A DNA stretch of 64,000 nt from Channallabes apus. Lineage: Eukaryota; Chordata; Actinopteri; Siluriformes; Clariidae. Location of the stretch: assembly GCA_030522415.1 (NCBI GenBank), contig CM060115.1:15694455-15758454 (forward strand), in the 5' to 3' direction. The stretch's first letter is position 1; each line of letters begins with the position of its first letter. The notes below the pieces were generated by a model. It ran no database searches and was not told where the DNA came from. It worked only from the letters and a program-made list of their open reading frames with translations. Below, piece after piece: positions 1 through 14,000 of this stretch. The position numbers and the translations under genes are program-made.

Positions 1-165
1 TAGTGTGTGTGTGCATGCGTGTTAGTGTGTGAGTGAGTGTATGTGTGTGAGTGAGTGTAGTGTGTGTGTGCGACTGAGAGACACCTCCAGAGAGTCTGTA
101 ATTAAACGCTTCCTCTAGTTGTTTGTGCTCTTCACGGAACGTGTTTGATTTGAATTCATTAAGGG

Positions 166-197
<32 letters not shown>

Positions 198-727
198 GAA
201 TTGGACGCGACTGTGGGACTGAACTCAAACTCTTGACCGGTCTTGGTCGCTCGAGTCATTAGCATTAGCTACAGTTTGCGACGTAAACATCTATAAACAC
301 GCGGAACCATCACACACTGTGTGCGACCTCACACCTGGGTCACACCTGGGTCACACCTGGACCTCCGTGTGAGGACAGATGCTCTGCCCCTGCTGCAGGC
401 GCCTGTAATAAACTTCACTGTACACAGAGGAGTGTGTGTTAGAGCGTGCGGTCCAGTATTCAGCGTGCAGGGGTGAGTGTAGCTCAAAGCTCTCCACATC
501 GACACTAGACACTAAAACTCTGTGTTTGGACTCTACGACCCGTAATGAAGAGACGCGACGTGTCAACAAATAACCTGCGATGCGCTACAGCCAACCTTTA
601 AACAACTCCTGACCTGCTGCAACTTATTTAATGTGGATTAGTGAGTGTATTATTGTGTAATATTGTGTATATACAGTGTGTGTGTGTGTGTGTGTGTGCT
701 TATTGTGTTGTTATTGTTTTTCTGCAG
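1..727. other. tnni3k intron sequence, no exon recognised
   Basis: Sequence upstream of the first recognised tnni3k exon. It holds (GT)-rich runs at 1-70, a (ATT)n run at about 168-198 and a (GT) run at 678-700. The short open frames here resemble no known protein, and no exon matching the tnni3k serine-rich tail was found. Confidence 0.5.
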
Positions 728-804
728 TTCTGGACGGCGTTCTTCTCAGGGTCTGTCTCTGGATGAGCTCAGGAGAAACATGCAGTTCCCTATGGACAGA
801 AATG

Positions 805-861
<57 letters not shown>

Positions 862-1004
862 GGTGTGAATGTATGTGTGTGAATATGAGAGAGAGAGAGA
901 GAGAGTGACAGTCTATGTTCTCTGTTGCAGGTTATGTATCAGATCCCATGAGCACCATGAGGTTCCACTCCAGCAGCAACACCAGCTTTGAGGATGCCAG
1001 CTAA
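728..1004 (+). CDS. tnni3k: TNNI3K (cardiac troponin I-interacting kinase), last two coding exons
   Basis: The 3' end of the ankyrin-repeat/tyrosine-kinase-like protein kinase of cardiomyocytes; only the C-terminal tail past the kinase domain is in the window. Exon A is 728-804, after a pyrimidine-rich acceptor ending ctgcag at 722-727, and ends in phase 1 at a gtttgt donor. Exon B is 931-1004, after ctctgttgcag, with stop TAA at 1002-1004. The joined tail contains SSQGLSLDELRR, then NGYVSDPMSTMRFHS, and ends SFEDAS. This closely follows the human TNNI3K C-terminus as I remember it (SSQGLSLEEMKR, YGYVSDPMSSMHFHS, SFEDSS). The exon A donor sits at the start of a run of about 26 GT units. The neighbour erich3 is convergent, as in human. 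Identification rests on recalled homology, not a search. Confidence 0.88.
806..858 (+). repeat. (GT)n microsatellite at a tnni3k splice donor
   Basis: About 26 GT units that begin inside the donor of the penultimate tnni3k coding exon. Many overlapping GT dinucleotides follow the exon end. Confidence 0.95.
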
Positions 1005-1016
1005 CAAACACACCAT

Positions 1017-1080
<64 letters not shown>

Positions 1081-1398
1081 TGTGCACATGAGAGATTTTG
1101 GTGTGATTTTAATGCAATCAGAAGTCAATATAAACTGTGTTCTTTGTGTTGATATTAAAATTAAACACACACACATTAAAAACTGTATTTAAATGTGTGT
1201 AAGTTGTGAACACTGACTGCAGGATGGAATGTTTATTCTACATGAATGTTTTTTCTACTTATTCTCTACAGATGACAAATGAAACATGGAAGTTCAGATC
1301 AGCTTTAAACTGTTTTAATGAAACATCACGGCACAGCGTCAGTAATCAACAATGCAGAGATTAAAACTATAAAACAACAAACACAGATCAAAGTGCAG

Positions 1399-1448
<50 letters not shown>

Positions 1449-2315
1449 CTAAATATAAATAATTCAGTGGTGTCAGATTTCCACTGCGGTTCAGTTTGAT
1501 GAGTCGAGCAGCTGAGAATAAATTTCTAAACGTTTCATGAGTCAGAAATAATAAATGATAAATTCAAACCTTACAAGTTGTTTTATTATAGTGACTGAAA
1601 ATAAACTGAAATCAGCCGCATGTTACAACTGTCAAATCTTTTAGTGAAAAACTCTGATTACTGATTAGTTACAAAATCTAAATCTATGATAACTGAGGAA
1701 GTGAAACACAACATCATTCAGACGGAGGAATCCTGAGCCGCGGGGCCGACCTGACGTAGCCGTTTAATAAATACGTTGTTAGCACGTTAATTCGATTGTG
1801 AAGTAACATAACGAGGACGAATCGTACAAATTTGTGTCAAGTGCTCCAGAAATAAACATGCTAATACCATGTACAGATGGAGTTACTGCCAGTTTATTTC
1901 TAATATTATTATCACTTACGGAGATATTTCTGCTGTGTCTGTGTTTACAGCCTCACTCATCATGTTCTTGCTGTTTGGGAAAGAAAATGTTCCTTCTGCT
2001 TAGGTTATGTTCCTCAAGTGTACAGAGACATGGAGCAGTCAGTGATCTACTGGACAACATGTGATCTTATAAAAGAGAGAGAGAGAAACTCTTTAGGATC
2101 CAGTTGAGCACACGTGAGATACTCGACCAAGGTACATTTTAAAAACAGCATTAAGGTTTTAAATAATAAAAGCACAGCTCAAGAAAGTTGTCCGTAAACT
2201 CAGACTGGTTCTAGAGCAGCTGTGGTTCTCACTGGAATTCTGACTCTCACAGATCCTTGTGGTGTTTATGAATTCCATTTGGATGTCAGGGTGTTCAGAG
2301 AAGCTGAGATCAGAG
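1005..2315. other. tnni3k 3' UTR / intergenic / erich3 3' UTR
   Basis: The space between the convergent ends of tnni3k and erich3. It holds (CA)n at 1020-1078 and (GT)n at 1400-1438. Possible poly(A) signals on the + strand for tnni3k are ATTAAA at 1154-1159 and AATAAA at 1517-1522. On the - strand the first AATAAA after the erich3 stop is the complement of 1893-1898, about 420 nt downstream. No coding exon was recognised. Confidence 0.5.
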
Positions 2316-5089
2316 TTAGCTATCTTGGCTAATTTCAATCTTCATCACCGATGTTGCTGAAATGTCTATAACGTTATTTAGCTTAACACATTCCTGATCT
2401 TCTGGAGTTAGCTCAGAATTCATTTTTCTTTGATCCTCTGTTTCTTTTGATGGGTTCCCAAATGATTGATTATGTTCACCCTCTGCTCCTAGTGCCTCAG
2501 CCTCCATGTTTGAGTTTTCCACCGTCGTTTCTTGTAGGTGCTCAAGCTCGCCGTTCACTGGCAGGATGATTTGCTCAACTTTGGCAGCCTCAGATGATTC
2601 CTCCTTTTCCTCAGAGTCTTTTGGGCTCTGCATCATTTCATCTACTTCCAGAGCTTCAGTGTTAATGCTCCTCTCCCCATCATTAATCTTTATCTCATCC
2701 AGCGGCTCAACAAATGTCTCAAAGTATTTTGAGGCTTGGTGAACGATCACCCAGTTGTTTACCAGCTCCTCGTGATTTATCCGAGGAGCGACGATAAGTT
2801 CAGGTTCTCTCTCATCTCTTTTGACAGCCAGGACTTTATCCAGAGGCTGAGATTTCTCTGAAGGAGAGATGCTGCCTTCCAATCTCCTCCTTTCTTCAGC
2901 AGCATCAGCATTTTTAATTTTCACCTTTTTAATATCAGTAGGTGATTGAATGTTACTGCCAGGACTTGCTTTGCTCTCATCTTCAGTTCTACCTTCAAAC
3001 TCAGCAATTGTGTCTTTGGGTTCTGAATCAGCACCTGCAGGATCTTCTACAGGAGTCTTGGCATCTGATGAAGCTTCATGCTCATTGGCAGTATCATTAC
3101 GGCTCTCTGATATAAATGGTTTAAAGTTGTCCACCTCTTCTTTCTGCTTATCTTCGATTTCTCTCTCACTGATGGTCTCTTGCTCTAGATTTGCTCTTTC
3201 TTCTGCTTCTGCCTTTTCTACAGTTTGTTTTTGTTCATTCCCTTTCACACCAACTTCTTCTTCTTCTTCTTCTTCTTCCTGTTTTTCTTCTTCATTGGTT
3301 ATTTCTTGATGTATTTCTTTTTGGTCCACTTGCTCATTGTCCTCATCCATCTGCTCAGCTTTCACACCTGCTTCTTCATCCATGTCTTGATTGATTTCTT
3401 CACTACTCTCAAAAGTTCCCTCTCCTTCCCCTGGTCCTTCTTCCTTGTCCAGCTCCCCCTGGTCTTCTTTTCCGTTTTCTGCTGTGAGCTCTCCTGATTT
3501 TACTTCAGGTCCATCTATGGTTTCCTGCAGAGCTTCATGAAGACTGGGATCAGAACCATGTATCTGTTCTCCGTGGTTCTCTTGTTGCTCTTTCAGTGGA
3601 CCCTGCATCTCTACATCAGCTTCTCCAACAACTTCTTCACCTTCACTCATATGCCACTCATTCTCTCTAATTTCATATTCTTTGAAAGATTTGTTTTTCT
3701 CCAGCTCTTCCTTGTGTTTATCCTCCTCTGTGTTTTTACCTTCACTGCCAAGCTCCTGTTCTTCTTGTAGTCCAGCATCATTTTCTGCTGTAAATCCTTC
3801 TTCCAATTCTTCACTTTTTCTCACCTCATTCTCTGCTTTTCTATTTGATATTTGACCCGTTGGAGTAGGTTCATTTTGGTCCGCTAAATCCTCAGTCGTC
3901 CCATGATTGATTTTCTGCTCATCCCTGTTTCCTTTCTCAGTGTTCTCATCCTCCTTAACTTGATCTTGGTCTCTGATTACTTCAATTGCATTCCTCATGT
4001 CTGTCTCATTTCCTTCTCCATCTTCTATTTGCTCTTTTTCTTCCACGGTTTCAGATAACATTCTTTCTTCTGATTTCTTGTCTTCACCTACTAGATTTTC
4101 ATCTTTCACCTCATTTAGGGCTGGATCTTCCATACTGCCTTCAACATATTCTGTAGTGTCAATGTTTGTCTCATCAGAACTATTTCTCAAATTGCCTGAT
4201 TCTTCTACAAATATTTTTTCATTATCACTGATCTCCTCAACAGACACCTCTTCTCCACCACCCAGCTCTTCTTCATTTATATTTTCTATCTCAGTATTCT
4301 GATCCACATTTCCATGATTCTTCGATGATTCTTTAGTGTTCTCCACTGAAGTTGCTCTGCTTTCTTCAGCATTTACTGATTTTTCAGTTGGAGCCTTTTT
4401 GAGCGGTTCTTTATCTGGTTGCTCTCCATTTAGCAGCTCTTCAACTGGTGGATCACCATTTGGCAGCTCTTCATCTGGTGGTTTTTCATCTAATGTCTCT
4501 CCATCTGGCATCTTTTCAACTGGTGGATCTCCATTTGGCAGTTCTTCATCTGGTGGTTTTTCATCTGGTGTCTCTCCATCTAGCAGCTCATCAACTGGTG
4601 GATCTCCATTTGGCAGCTCGTCATCTGGTGGATCTTCATCTCGCAGCTCATCAACTGGTCGAACTCCATCTCGCAGCTCATCACCTGGTGGATATCCATC
4701 TCGCAGCTCTTCATCTGGTGGTTCTTCGGTATTTTCAGGTTCTACATTTGATTTACTTTGCAGGGTACTGAAATTATCATCCTGTTGTATTTGTCCTTCT
4801 TCGTCAGCAGTTGCGCCTTGCCTCACTTTTGTGTTGTGGCCTTTATTCTCAAGGCTCTGCTCATCGTCTGCATGTTCATCTTCATTGGCTGTGCTGTGAG
4901 TTTTTTCTTCTTGCTTGGTGTCGTTTTCTTCCTCCTCTATTTTTGTCTCAGCTTGCGATGTTTTATGTGTTGCAGTTTCTTCTTTGGGTTCCTCTGTATA
5001 TTCTTCTTCATTTGCAACTGCTTGCACAAGTTCAGCTCCATTCTCTTCAACAGGTGTTTGCTGGGCAGCGTTGTTTTCAGACTCAGCAT
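2316..5089 (-). CDS. erich3: erich3 terminal exon 14, glutamate-rich C-terminal region
   Basis: A 2774-bp exon encoding residues 708-1631. The acceptor reads ggttccag on the minus strand just above 5089. Phase 1 agrees with exon 13, and the stop is at 2316-2318. The product is dominated by Glu, Asp, Lys and Ser, has no membrane or signal segment, and looks intrinsically disordered. Residues encoded by about 4424-4735 form a degenerate Pro/Asp/Glu/Gly repeat (see the separate entry). A run of GAA/GAG codons at 3257-3290 gives consecutive glutamates. The acceptor lies only about 100 bp from a Tc1-like insertion in the preceding intron. Confidence 0.88.
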
Positions 5090-8000
5090 CTGGAACCGAG
5101 ATCAGTGTAATGTTTTGAAATTACACAGTAAATTATACATTTGTCAGAAAACATTAGCAATTGATACACATTTAGTTTGATGTATTAGGACAACCGTACA
5201 CCATGTTTTAAATTATTATGCAAATTATATCTTTCTCTGATTTTCATAATTAGTCAATGCCAATGACAGTCAGTATAATTTTCAAGTCATCAACTATTAG
5301 GGTATAATTTGAATTTTATTGAACAAACCTCCTAATGATAATATTTATTTAAAAAAAAACTGAAAATGCACTGTTCCAAATTATTATGCACAACAGAGTT
5401 AAAACATTTTATAGGTTGTAAAGAACTGAAAATAGTCTTTTGTTGAATTTGCAGCATTATGAGGTCATATTTAAAGAAATCAAAAACTATTTCAAATCAG
5501 AAACATCCTAACAGGGCTACATGTTACATCTTAACATCGGACCCCTTCTTTCATATCACCTTCACAATTCTTGCATCCATTGAACTTGTGAGTTTGTGGA
5601 CAGTTTATGCTTGAGTTTCTTTGCAGGATGTCAGAATAGCCTCCCAGAGCTGCTGTTTTGAATCAAACCGCCTCCCGCCCTCATAGATCTTTTGAGGATT
5701 CTCCAAAGGTTCTCAATGGGGTTGAGGTCAGGGGAGGATGGTGGCCACACCATGAGTCTCTCATCTTTTATGCCCATAGCAGCCAATGCCACAGAGGTAT
5801 TCTTTGCAGCATGAGATGGTACATTGTCGTGCATGAAGATGATTTTGTTACGGAAGCCACGGTTCTTCTTTTTGTACCATGGAAGAAAGTGGTCAGTCAA
5901 TATACTTTGCAGAGGCCATTTTCACACCTTCAGGGACCCTACAGGGGCCTACCAGCTCTCTCCCCATGATTCCGGCCCAAAACATGACTTGTTGACATTG
6001 CAGCCTTGTTGGGACATGGTGGCCATCCACCAACCATCCACTACTCCATCCATCTGGACCATCCAGGGTTGCACGACACTCAGCAGTGAACAAGACTGTT
6101 TAAAAACTTGTCTTCATGTATGCCTGGGCCCACTGCAACCGTTTCTGCTTGTGAGCTTTGATTAGGGGCCGATTAGTAGGTTTATGCACAACTGCAAGCC
6201 TCTAAAGGATCCAACACCTTGAGGTTCGCGGGACTCCAGAGGCACCAGCAGCTTCAAATACCTGTTTGCTGCTTTGTAATGGCATTTCAGCAGCTGCTCT
6301 CTTAATCTGATGACTTTGTCTTGCAGAAACCTTCTTCATTCTGCCTTCATCTGCACGAACCTGCCTGTGATCTGAATCAGACACAAATGTCTTCACAGTA
6401 CGATGATCACGCTTAAGTTTTCATGAAATATCTAATGGTTTTATACCTTGTCCAAGGCATTGCACTATTTGAGGCTTTTCGGCAGCAGAGATCCTTTTTC
6501 TTTCCCATATTGCTTGAAACCTGCGGCTGCTTAATAATGTGGAACAACCTTCTTCAGTACTTTTCCTTTAATTGGGCTCATCTGGCAAACTAATTATCAA
6601 ACGTGTCTGAGATTCATTTCAGTGATCCAAAGAGTCCTGAGACACGACACCATCCATGAGTTTAATTTAAAAACGAAACATTTAATGTTTATGACACTTA
6701 CATCCAATTTGCAAAATAATTAGGAACACGGTGTACACACAAACTGTTTAAGTACATCATCACAGCAGCAGATACTCAGAGATGACTCACCTGGACCGGC
6801 CCGCTGGGTCACGACCAACACCATCTCGTCCTCCTCAGTGGTGGTGTCACTCAGTTCAGGTTCAGAAACACACTCATGCATGTTTAAAATAGCTTCTGCT
6901 AACTTCGCCTGTACAGACTTGACTTGGGTTTGTTGTTGAAAATGAAAGAGTTGATGAATCAGAAAATAAAAATATAAAGAAATAGCTTGAGCACACAGAC
7001 AACTTATAAACCAAGGAAACAATTAATCAAACAGAATTTACACTACTAGTCAAAAGTTTAGACACCCCCTCTAATTCCATAGTCGTTCCTGATTTTTATG
7101 TCTTTCTACATTATAATAAATCGCTAAACATGTTTTGGTGTGTAAACTTTTGACTTGTACTGTATGTAAAAGTAAATAAAAATCCAGAAAATTCAGAATT
7201 TTGCGCAGCAGAGCAAACTGTAGCCATACAGTACATGCAAAGGAAACACAAAACAAAACAAGGCTGAAATTTTTAAAGTTTATTTGAAACATTTACAATT
7301 TTATCAGTAAACAATATATTACACTCATGCCATGCAAAAATATTATATGATAAAATATTCTTTTATATCTAATATAAAAGATTAAATTTCTTTCCTCAGG
7401 TCTTCATATGAAAGGTGGAACATGTGGGATCAGTTTATAACCGGTTTCTCTCAGGATTATTCTCTATCTGAATATTAATAACTGTTTAATAAACAGGTTT
7501 CACTGTGTTGCACCGCGTGAGCAGAATATTACAGCTGAAGATCCCCGAGACATTTCCCCACCTATTACTAATTAAAACTGTATTTAAAAAAAAATCAATT
7601 AAAGAGTGTATTTAATTCGTACACTTTAATCCCACATTTAACACCTCTGTAATAAATTCAGCACATCACTTCATTTCGACAGAGAAAATAACTTCAGCAA
7701 ATGAAGAGCATTAAGTCTGTTTATAAGTCTATAAGGCATGTGCTGATAAACAATACACCATGTAGGACACAATAATCAAATAAAACTAACTTTAAATTAG
7801 GTTGTGAATATGTTCAAGAAGCATGTGTGCTGTTCAAAAAATGAAGTGATAAATGAAAAGTCACTTCACACAAGTTTAGAGTTTTATATAATTATCCTGA
7901 TGAAGAACGTAATACCAGCACATGCCTGAAATAAACAACAGCACAATAAAGAAAATATAATCACACAGCAAACATAACACACAAAGCAGAGACAAAGATC

Positions 8001-11000
8001 CTTACAGAAATCACACAGTATTTTTAGGCTTTAATTACAAAATAAACTATATTTATGATCAGAGGGACAATTTACTGCAAAGACTCTAAAGAGCAGAACT
8101 CACACTTATCAGGCTCAGATTAAAGGGTTTTCTACATAATGAGAAAATTAAAGTGTTTTATTTTAATTTTAATTTTAAAGTAAACTCTCTGTTGAAAATC
8201 ATGAAAATAATTACAACTTTTTAATCGATTAAAAAGTCCAAAATTACTGGCACACTGCATGTCTGACCAAAGTGAAATACAAACTATTGTCCATGCAACA
8301 CAAAGAGCGCAAAAACATCAGCGACTTCCTGTTAAACATCACGTTATAATAAAGCTTCATCTCAGACACTAACTGCATGACACATGTGCTGATAATCTCT
8401 CTGATATCTAATCAATCAGTACACCGAGTCCTGCACTCTGATTGGTCAGAATTAATTCTCTATAACAGCGACTCTGACTGTAGCGCAGGGTAATATCAAT
8501 ACACTCGCTCTGATACGTTATCGTTTCCATAGCAACAGCTCATTCACATAAACATTAAAGTGCAATGCAATTATTGATACTGTAATACTTTTTTAAAAGG
8601 AGACATTCTTGGAATATTTGTGAAAGTGTCTTCAGTGTCGCACACCCCATCCCTCCGTATTGTACTGTAGCACACACACATTGTTATTATTATTATTAAA
8701 TGGTCTTTACAGAGTCACGGGGCGGTGCCTATCCCAGGGGCCACGGGGTACAAGGCAGGGTACCCACTAAACATGATGCCAATCTATCGCAGGGCACAAA
8801 AGCACACACACATTAATCAGCATGTTTTTGGACTGTGGGAGGAAACTGGAGTACCCAGGAGGAAACCACCAAGCACTGGGAGAACATGCAAACTCCACAC
8901 ACACACACCCAGAGGCAGGAATCGAACATGGACCCTGGAGGTGTGAGGCCACAGTTCTTACCACTACACCACCTTGCTGCTATAATTATCATTATTAATA
9001 TTATTATAATTTACATCCAAATGACAGTGGGTTCGAGGTTTCTTTCTATTTTTATTCTGTAAAGCTGCTTGTGTTCTTTTCAGAAGGAGAGAAATTCTGT
9101 TCCATTGTGAACACAGAAGACAACAAATCTCCTGATCTTGAGCAGAATATCAGCACATGCCTACTAGATCGCCACTAATGGCTCAGCCAGTGATTAGTTA
9201 CTAGAATTCAAATGGAACACACACTCCAGTAAAAGCCACACACCTGAGGCTAATACTTACCTCGGTCTCCATGCTCATTTATTTCTTCAGCCATTTCCTC
9301 TCTGAAGTCCCCTTTGCTTTTCTCAGCTTCTTCATGTTCCTCTCTGGGATCCTCAGTTTCTTCAGGTTCCTCTCTAGCTTGCTCAACTTCTTTAGGTTCC
9401 TCTGCTTTCTCAGGTTCCTTCCCAGGTTCCTCAGCTTCTTCAGTTTCTCCAGGTCTATCTCTGGGTTTGTCATCTTCACCAGGTGCATTTCCAGGTTCCT
9501 TATCTTCTCTAGCTTCTCCATCATCCCTCTCTGTATGTTCTATCTCCTGGTTTTGGGTTTTATCCTCAGTGGGCAGAGACACGCTGCACGTCTGCAGGAC
9601 GTCCGTCTCCTCACCATCTTTTTCAGAGGTTGATGTGGGTGTGTGTCTCTTCGACCTCAGTTCCTCTTCTTTCTGTTCTTCATCAAACTCACCTTCACCT
9701 TCTTCACTGCTGGACGAGCTGCTAGTCAGACTAGAGGAGACAGATGATGATCCTCTCACTTCTAATGAAGAAGAAATGAAAAGAACTTGAAAAATATTCT
9801 GAACATGAAACCAAAGTTTAAGAATTACAGTTATAGTTCATTAAATAAATTTAAAAAACTAACTGACGGTTTCTGTTTGAATCCTCAAGTCCATTTGCAT
9901 CCGTTCGTCTTTCATTCTCCACCTCTCTGTTAAATGTTGTTTCATTTCCCTTGTCCACTCCATCATCCATGGGACCTTCATCATCAGCCTCAAAGTCTTC
10001 CTCATAACCTAAAGTACAACACACACACACACCCACACACACACACACAGAAATAATGATGTGATCTGTATCTGTAAACAATAAATCACTTCAGATTTAA
10101 ATGTAAGACTTAAAGTAATGCGCGTATTGAGAAGGAAATTAAGTTCTGATGAGTCTCTCAAGGACTTCATCACTACAAACTTTAGGGCCATTGGATTATT
10201 TTCTTCAGGCTTTTTCACATTAGGGCCTCAGGATTGTTTCCAAGAACACTTAAGCCCAAACTCTGGTTCATTCTGATCAGTTGAGAACAATCGTTCTGTG
10301 CTCAGGAAACGTGTCCCGGTCTGCTTGAAGATGTGGTCTCGGGTACGGCGTACTCGGGCACGGATCGAATCAGGTATGGAAGCCAATCATACCTGATCAC
10401 GGAAGTAGGTCGCTGTTTAGACATGAAGCATAGCATGAAATGTTGACTTCATTGTTTGTTTTTTCCGGCTCACAAATCAAGTAGGTGCATACTGCCACCT
10501 GCTGTATCAGAGAGTGTAACTACGCATATGTATCCAACTTCGGTGAACAAAGAGCAACGTGACCACTGGCCAGCAGGGGAGGGGGGAGGGGGGAGGGGTA
10601 TCTAATGTGAAAACACACTCAGCTCAGTTCGGGGCCGGTAGGAAATAGTGATGAACACTGGAGAAGGTTGAATGGAACTGTTACTGCTGCTCACCAAACG
10701 TTCTAGCTAATGTTCGCATTAAACATCAGAACGGAATTTTAATGTGGTCTTGGCATGAGGACACACCCATTAAACTCAGAAAGATAAAGATTCACGAAAG
10801 ACCAGAAAAAATTTTCGTCGCTGTGATGTTTTATGGCATTTTTAACTGGAACTCTTTTTTTTTTCCCCCAGAAAGGCTGTTAGTGATAAAATTTCACTAA
10901 AGTACCGTTTTTGTGTTTCCTCTCCTGGTCGGAGTTCCTCTTGGGATCAGTCAGATGTGATTGGCTGGATTCAGACTGTAAAGGTTTTTCCTCTTCGTCC

Positions 11001-14000
11001 TCTTTTTCCCAGGATTTGGAGACGAGCAGATTGTTTCTGATCCTGTTCGGTGGAGCAGGTTTTTTATCCAGACCCATCGCTATGATGCACCTGGAGACAA
11101 TATTGGGTTTATTTAGTGGTGTGATTTTCATAAACATGGGGGTTTGTCTTACCTGATAGACAAGGTATGATTTACCTGTAGTGTGGGACAGGGACAGGGC
11201 TTACCTGGAGTGTGGTATGATAAACATGTGAAGCGACAGAATAGACATGGCAGGTTGTAGATGTCTATGGTAATTTAACTGTAGCTTGTGAGTGCTGGGG
11301 TTTGAACTCATGACCATCTGATCAATAGTCCAACATCTTAGTGACTGAGCAGCCACTGCCTGATAATAACAGGGGGAGGGGGGTTACTTACATGTCATAA
11401 GGGAGGGGCTTTACCTGTAACAAGGGGCGGCTCCTTCAACCCCAGAGAAGCCAAAGTGGGCATGTCGTCCTCCAAGCCGTGAGTTCTTCCTGTGTTTGAA
11501 CTCGCAACAGGAGCTGAGACGCTCCACCTGCAGCCCATTTAGGTAGAAGGTCAGACTGAAGGGGAAACCCCGGTGACGCCGAGACATGAACTGAAATGAT
11601 TCTGAAACACACACACAGTAAAGACTGATACTGGGGCAGGAAGTGTGTGAAATAAAATACATGTTACTGAAGTTGAGCCGTAAACACAGAGTGTACGTGA
11701 TCGCTAGGGTTACAGTTTCAGGACTGGAGTTTCCTACAGTCTACCTGATCCTCCAATAACCAACTGGACTCCATATAAACTTCTCCACATCTCCTGTTAT
11801 ACTGAACTTCCAGCCTCCTAACACACAGTATGAGTGCAGATCAATCCCTGCTATCCGTTATCACCCAGATGAGGATGGGTTCCCTGTTCAGTCCGGTTCC
11901 TCTCCAGGTTTCTTCCTACTACCATCTCAGGGAGTTTTTCCCTCAGCACCGTCACACTCGACTCGTTCATCAGGGACGATCTGATCATTCTGATTCACAC
12001 ACATTCATACAAATCTCCATAATTTCTTTTGATTGTGTAAAGCTGACAATTGAAAATGACAATAGTTTAAACGCTATACAAATAAAATTGAATTGAATTG
12101 GACTACAACATACACACTGAGTACACATGAGTGTCATGTGTGAGTACAGATGTGACTTGAGTGTGTTTAGAGACGAGACTCACCTCCTTCTTTAAGTCTT
12201 CCTTTATAAACACAGAGGTTCTCGCCCCCACAGTGCTGCTGGAAAACCTTCACTTCATCCTTCAGCTCCATCAGGTCATGTGACAGGTGCACACTCTTCC
12301 CAAAGTACACCATCTTCACCCACACTGCGGTCTGAGACCATGCCCGCTGAACAGCACCCTCCTGCTGGGGAAGGCGGTTAAGACAGTCTCACTCACAAAC
12401 AGAAAAATCACATAATTAAAAATAAATTTAATAAAATAAAATAAAACCGTTCAGTCTCTTAAAGCTCAGAGTCACGTCCGCGCCCAAAAACAAGCGTGGA
12501 GCTGAGACACTGACCTTTGAGATGGGACCATCACTGGGGGCCGTCGTGGGTCGTAACCTTCGCCCCCGCAGGGTCCCATTTTGCATTTTGTTCCTCCTCT
12601 TGAGTGGGGGTACGGGGGTCACAAAGTTATTAATGACAGGAAGTCGATACGGAGACACAGAGCTGGAGAAATCTGTTAGTGTCAAGTGTCTCATCACATC
12701 TCCGTCCAACTGCAGCAAAGAAATACAACAGCAACATTAACAGCACTCTGTGTGTGTGTGTGTGTGTATCTAACAGCTTCACCTCTGCCTGTTATAAAGC
12801 TCTGACACTGGAGACTCCTTCCATAAAGATTAAATGAGTATCTTTGTACAGAACATTCCACCTTGCATTTAGGCATTTGGCAGACGCTCTTATCCAGAGC
12901 AACTTATATTCTTATCCCATTACACATCTGAGCAGTTGAGGGTTAAGTTGAGGCTCAAGAGCCCAACAGGGGCAACTTGGTGGTTGTGGGATTTGAACCT
13001 GGGATCTTCTGAACCGTAGTCCAATGCCTTAACCACTGAGCTACACCTGACCCCCTCACAACAGTGAGACGAGTAACAGTAGGTTTTTCTCACCACGCTG
13101 CAGATCTGCTGTTTCTCGTCATTAGTTGAGACGTGCTCCTGAGAACGAGACAAGTTCCTCTTGGTTGATGTCGGAGTGCCGTTACTGTTCAGAGGCTTCA
13201 GACGGAGCGGCCGCTGGGTTTCCTCTGGAGCCGTGTTCGGTCTGGACGAGTCCAACTACACACCACAATCACACACAGTTATACAGTCACAGTGATGACA
13301 AAGGTGAAAACATACTGTACAGCACGGTACTGTACACACAAAGTGAAATTAGAGACTGAAATTATTAATTATCAGCTAAAACTCACTGAGTGTTAAACTG
13401 GAGAAAGAGTTTTAGAGGAAATAAAAGAAACTTAACTCTATAAATAGAAATGATCTGTCCCATTTGAGTAACTGAAGCTTACACACACACACACACAGAG
13501 TTTCCAAAAGGTTCCTGAAAATTAAAGAGCTCAATAACGCTCAAGATCAAAGCACACTCATACACGAGAGAAAATAAACACTACACGCCCGTCAGCCCTC
13601 ACTGTGCAGAGCGACGTGTTTAAGGCTTGCGTGTGCATGCGCGCGTGTGTGTGTGTGTGTGTGTGTTCTGTGTACAGAGTCGGTGGAGTCAGACGGCTCT
13701 CTTTCTGGCCCAGAATGCCGAGCGTGTGAATTCCTGAGACGAGTTGGTGGACGTGGAGAGAGGAAGATGAGCGGATCGTCCTCGTACCTGTTGCAGCGCT
13801 CCACCTGTCCGTCAGCACGAATACACTGTGTGTTACATATTTAATTATAGATTATAATCACAACACACTCAGGTTCATACCAGCTGCTCGCTCGTCAGGG
13901 ACAATCTGATCATTATGATTTTTGAAATCTTTTACATTTTATACACGTTTCTATAATTTTCTTTTGATTCTGTAAAGCTGCTTTGCAACAATGACCGCTT

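Noticed and set aside
1834..2064. 76-residue hydrophobic plus-strand frame
   Set aside because: No homology, no splice or promoter support. It lies in the 3' UTR region between convergent genes.
4336..4899. 187-residue Ser-rich plus-strand frame
   Set aside because: It is the antisense of the erich3 coding repeat and Glu-rich exon. Its composition follows from the GAA/GAT codons on the other strand.
5658..6165. Plus-strand frames across the first Tc1 copy
   Set aside because: Antisense to the broken transposase, which carries SSPDLNPIENLW on the minus strand.
12866..13062. tRNA gene with A and B boxes
   Set aside because: The anticodon arm and acceptor stem do not close, and a LINE-type tail follows. 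It is a SINE. The same applies to 11285-11365 and 16460-16745.
12920..13255. 111-residue frame as an independent small gene
   Set aside because: It starts inside erich3 exon 6 and runs through the donor into the SINE. Only 13094-13255 is coding.
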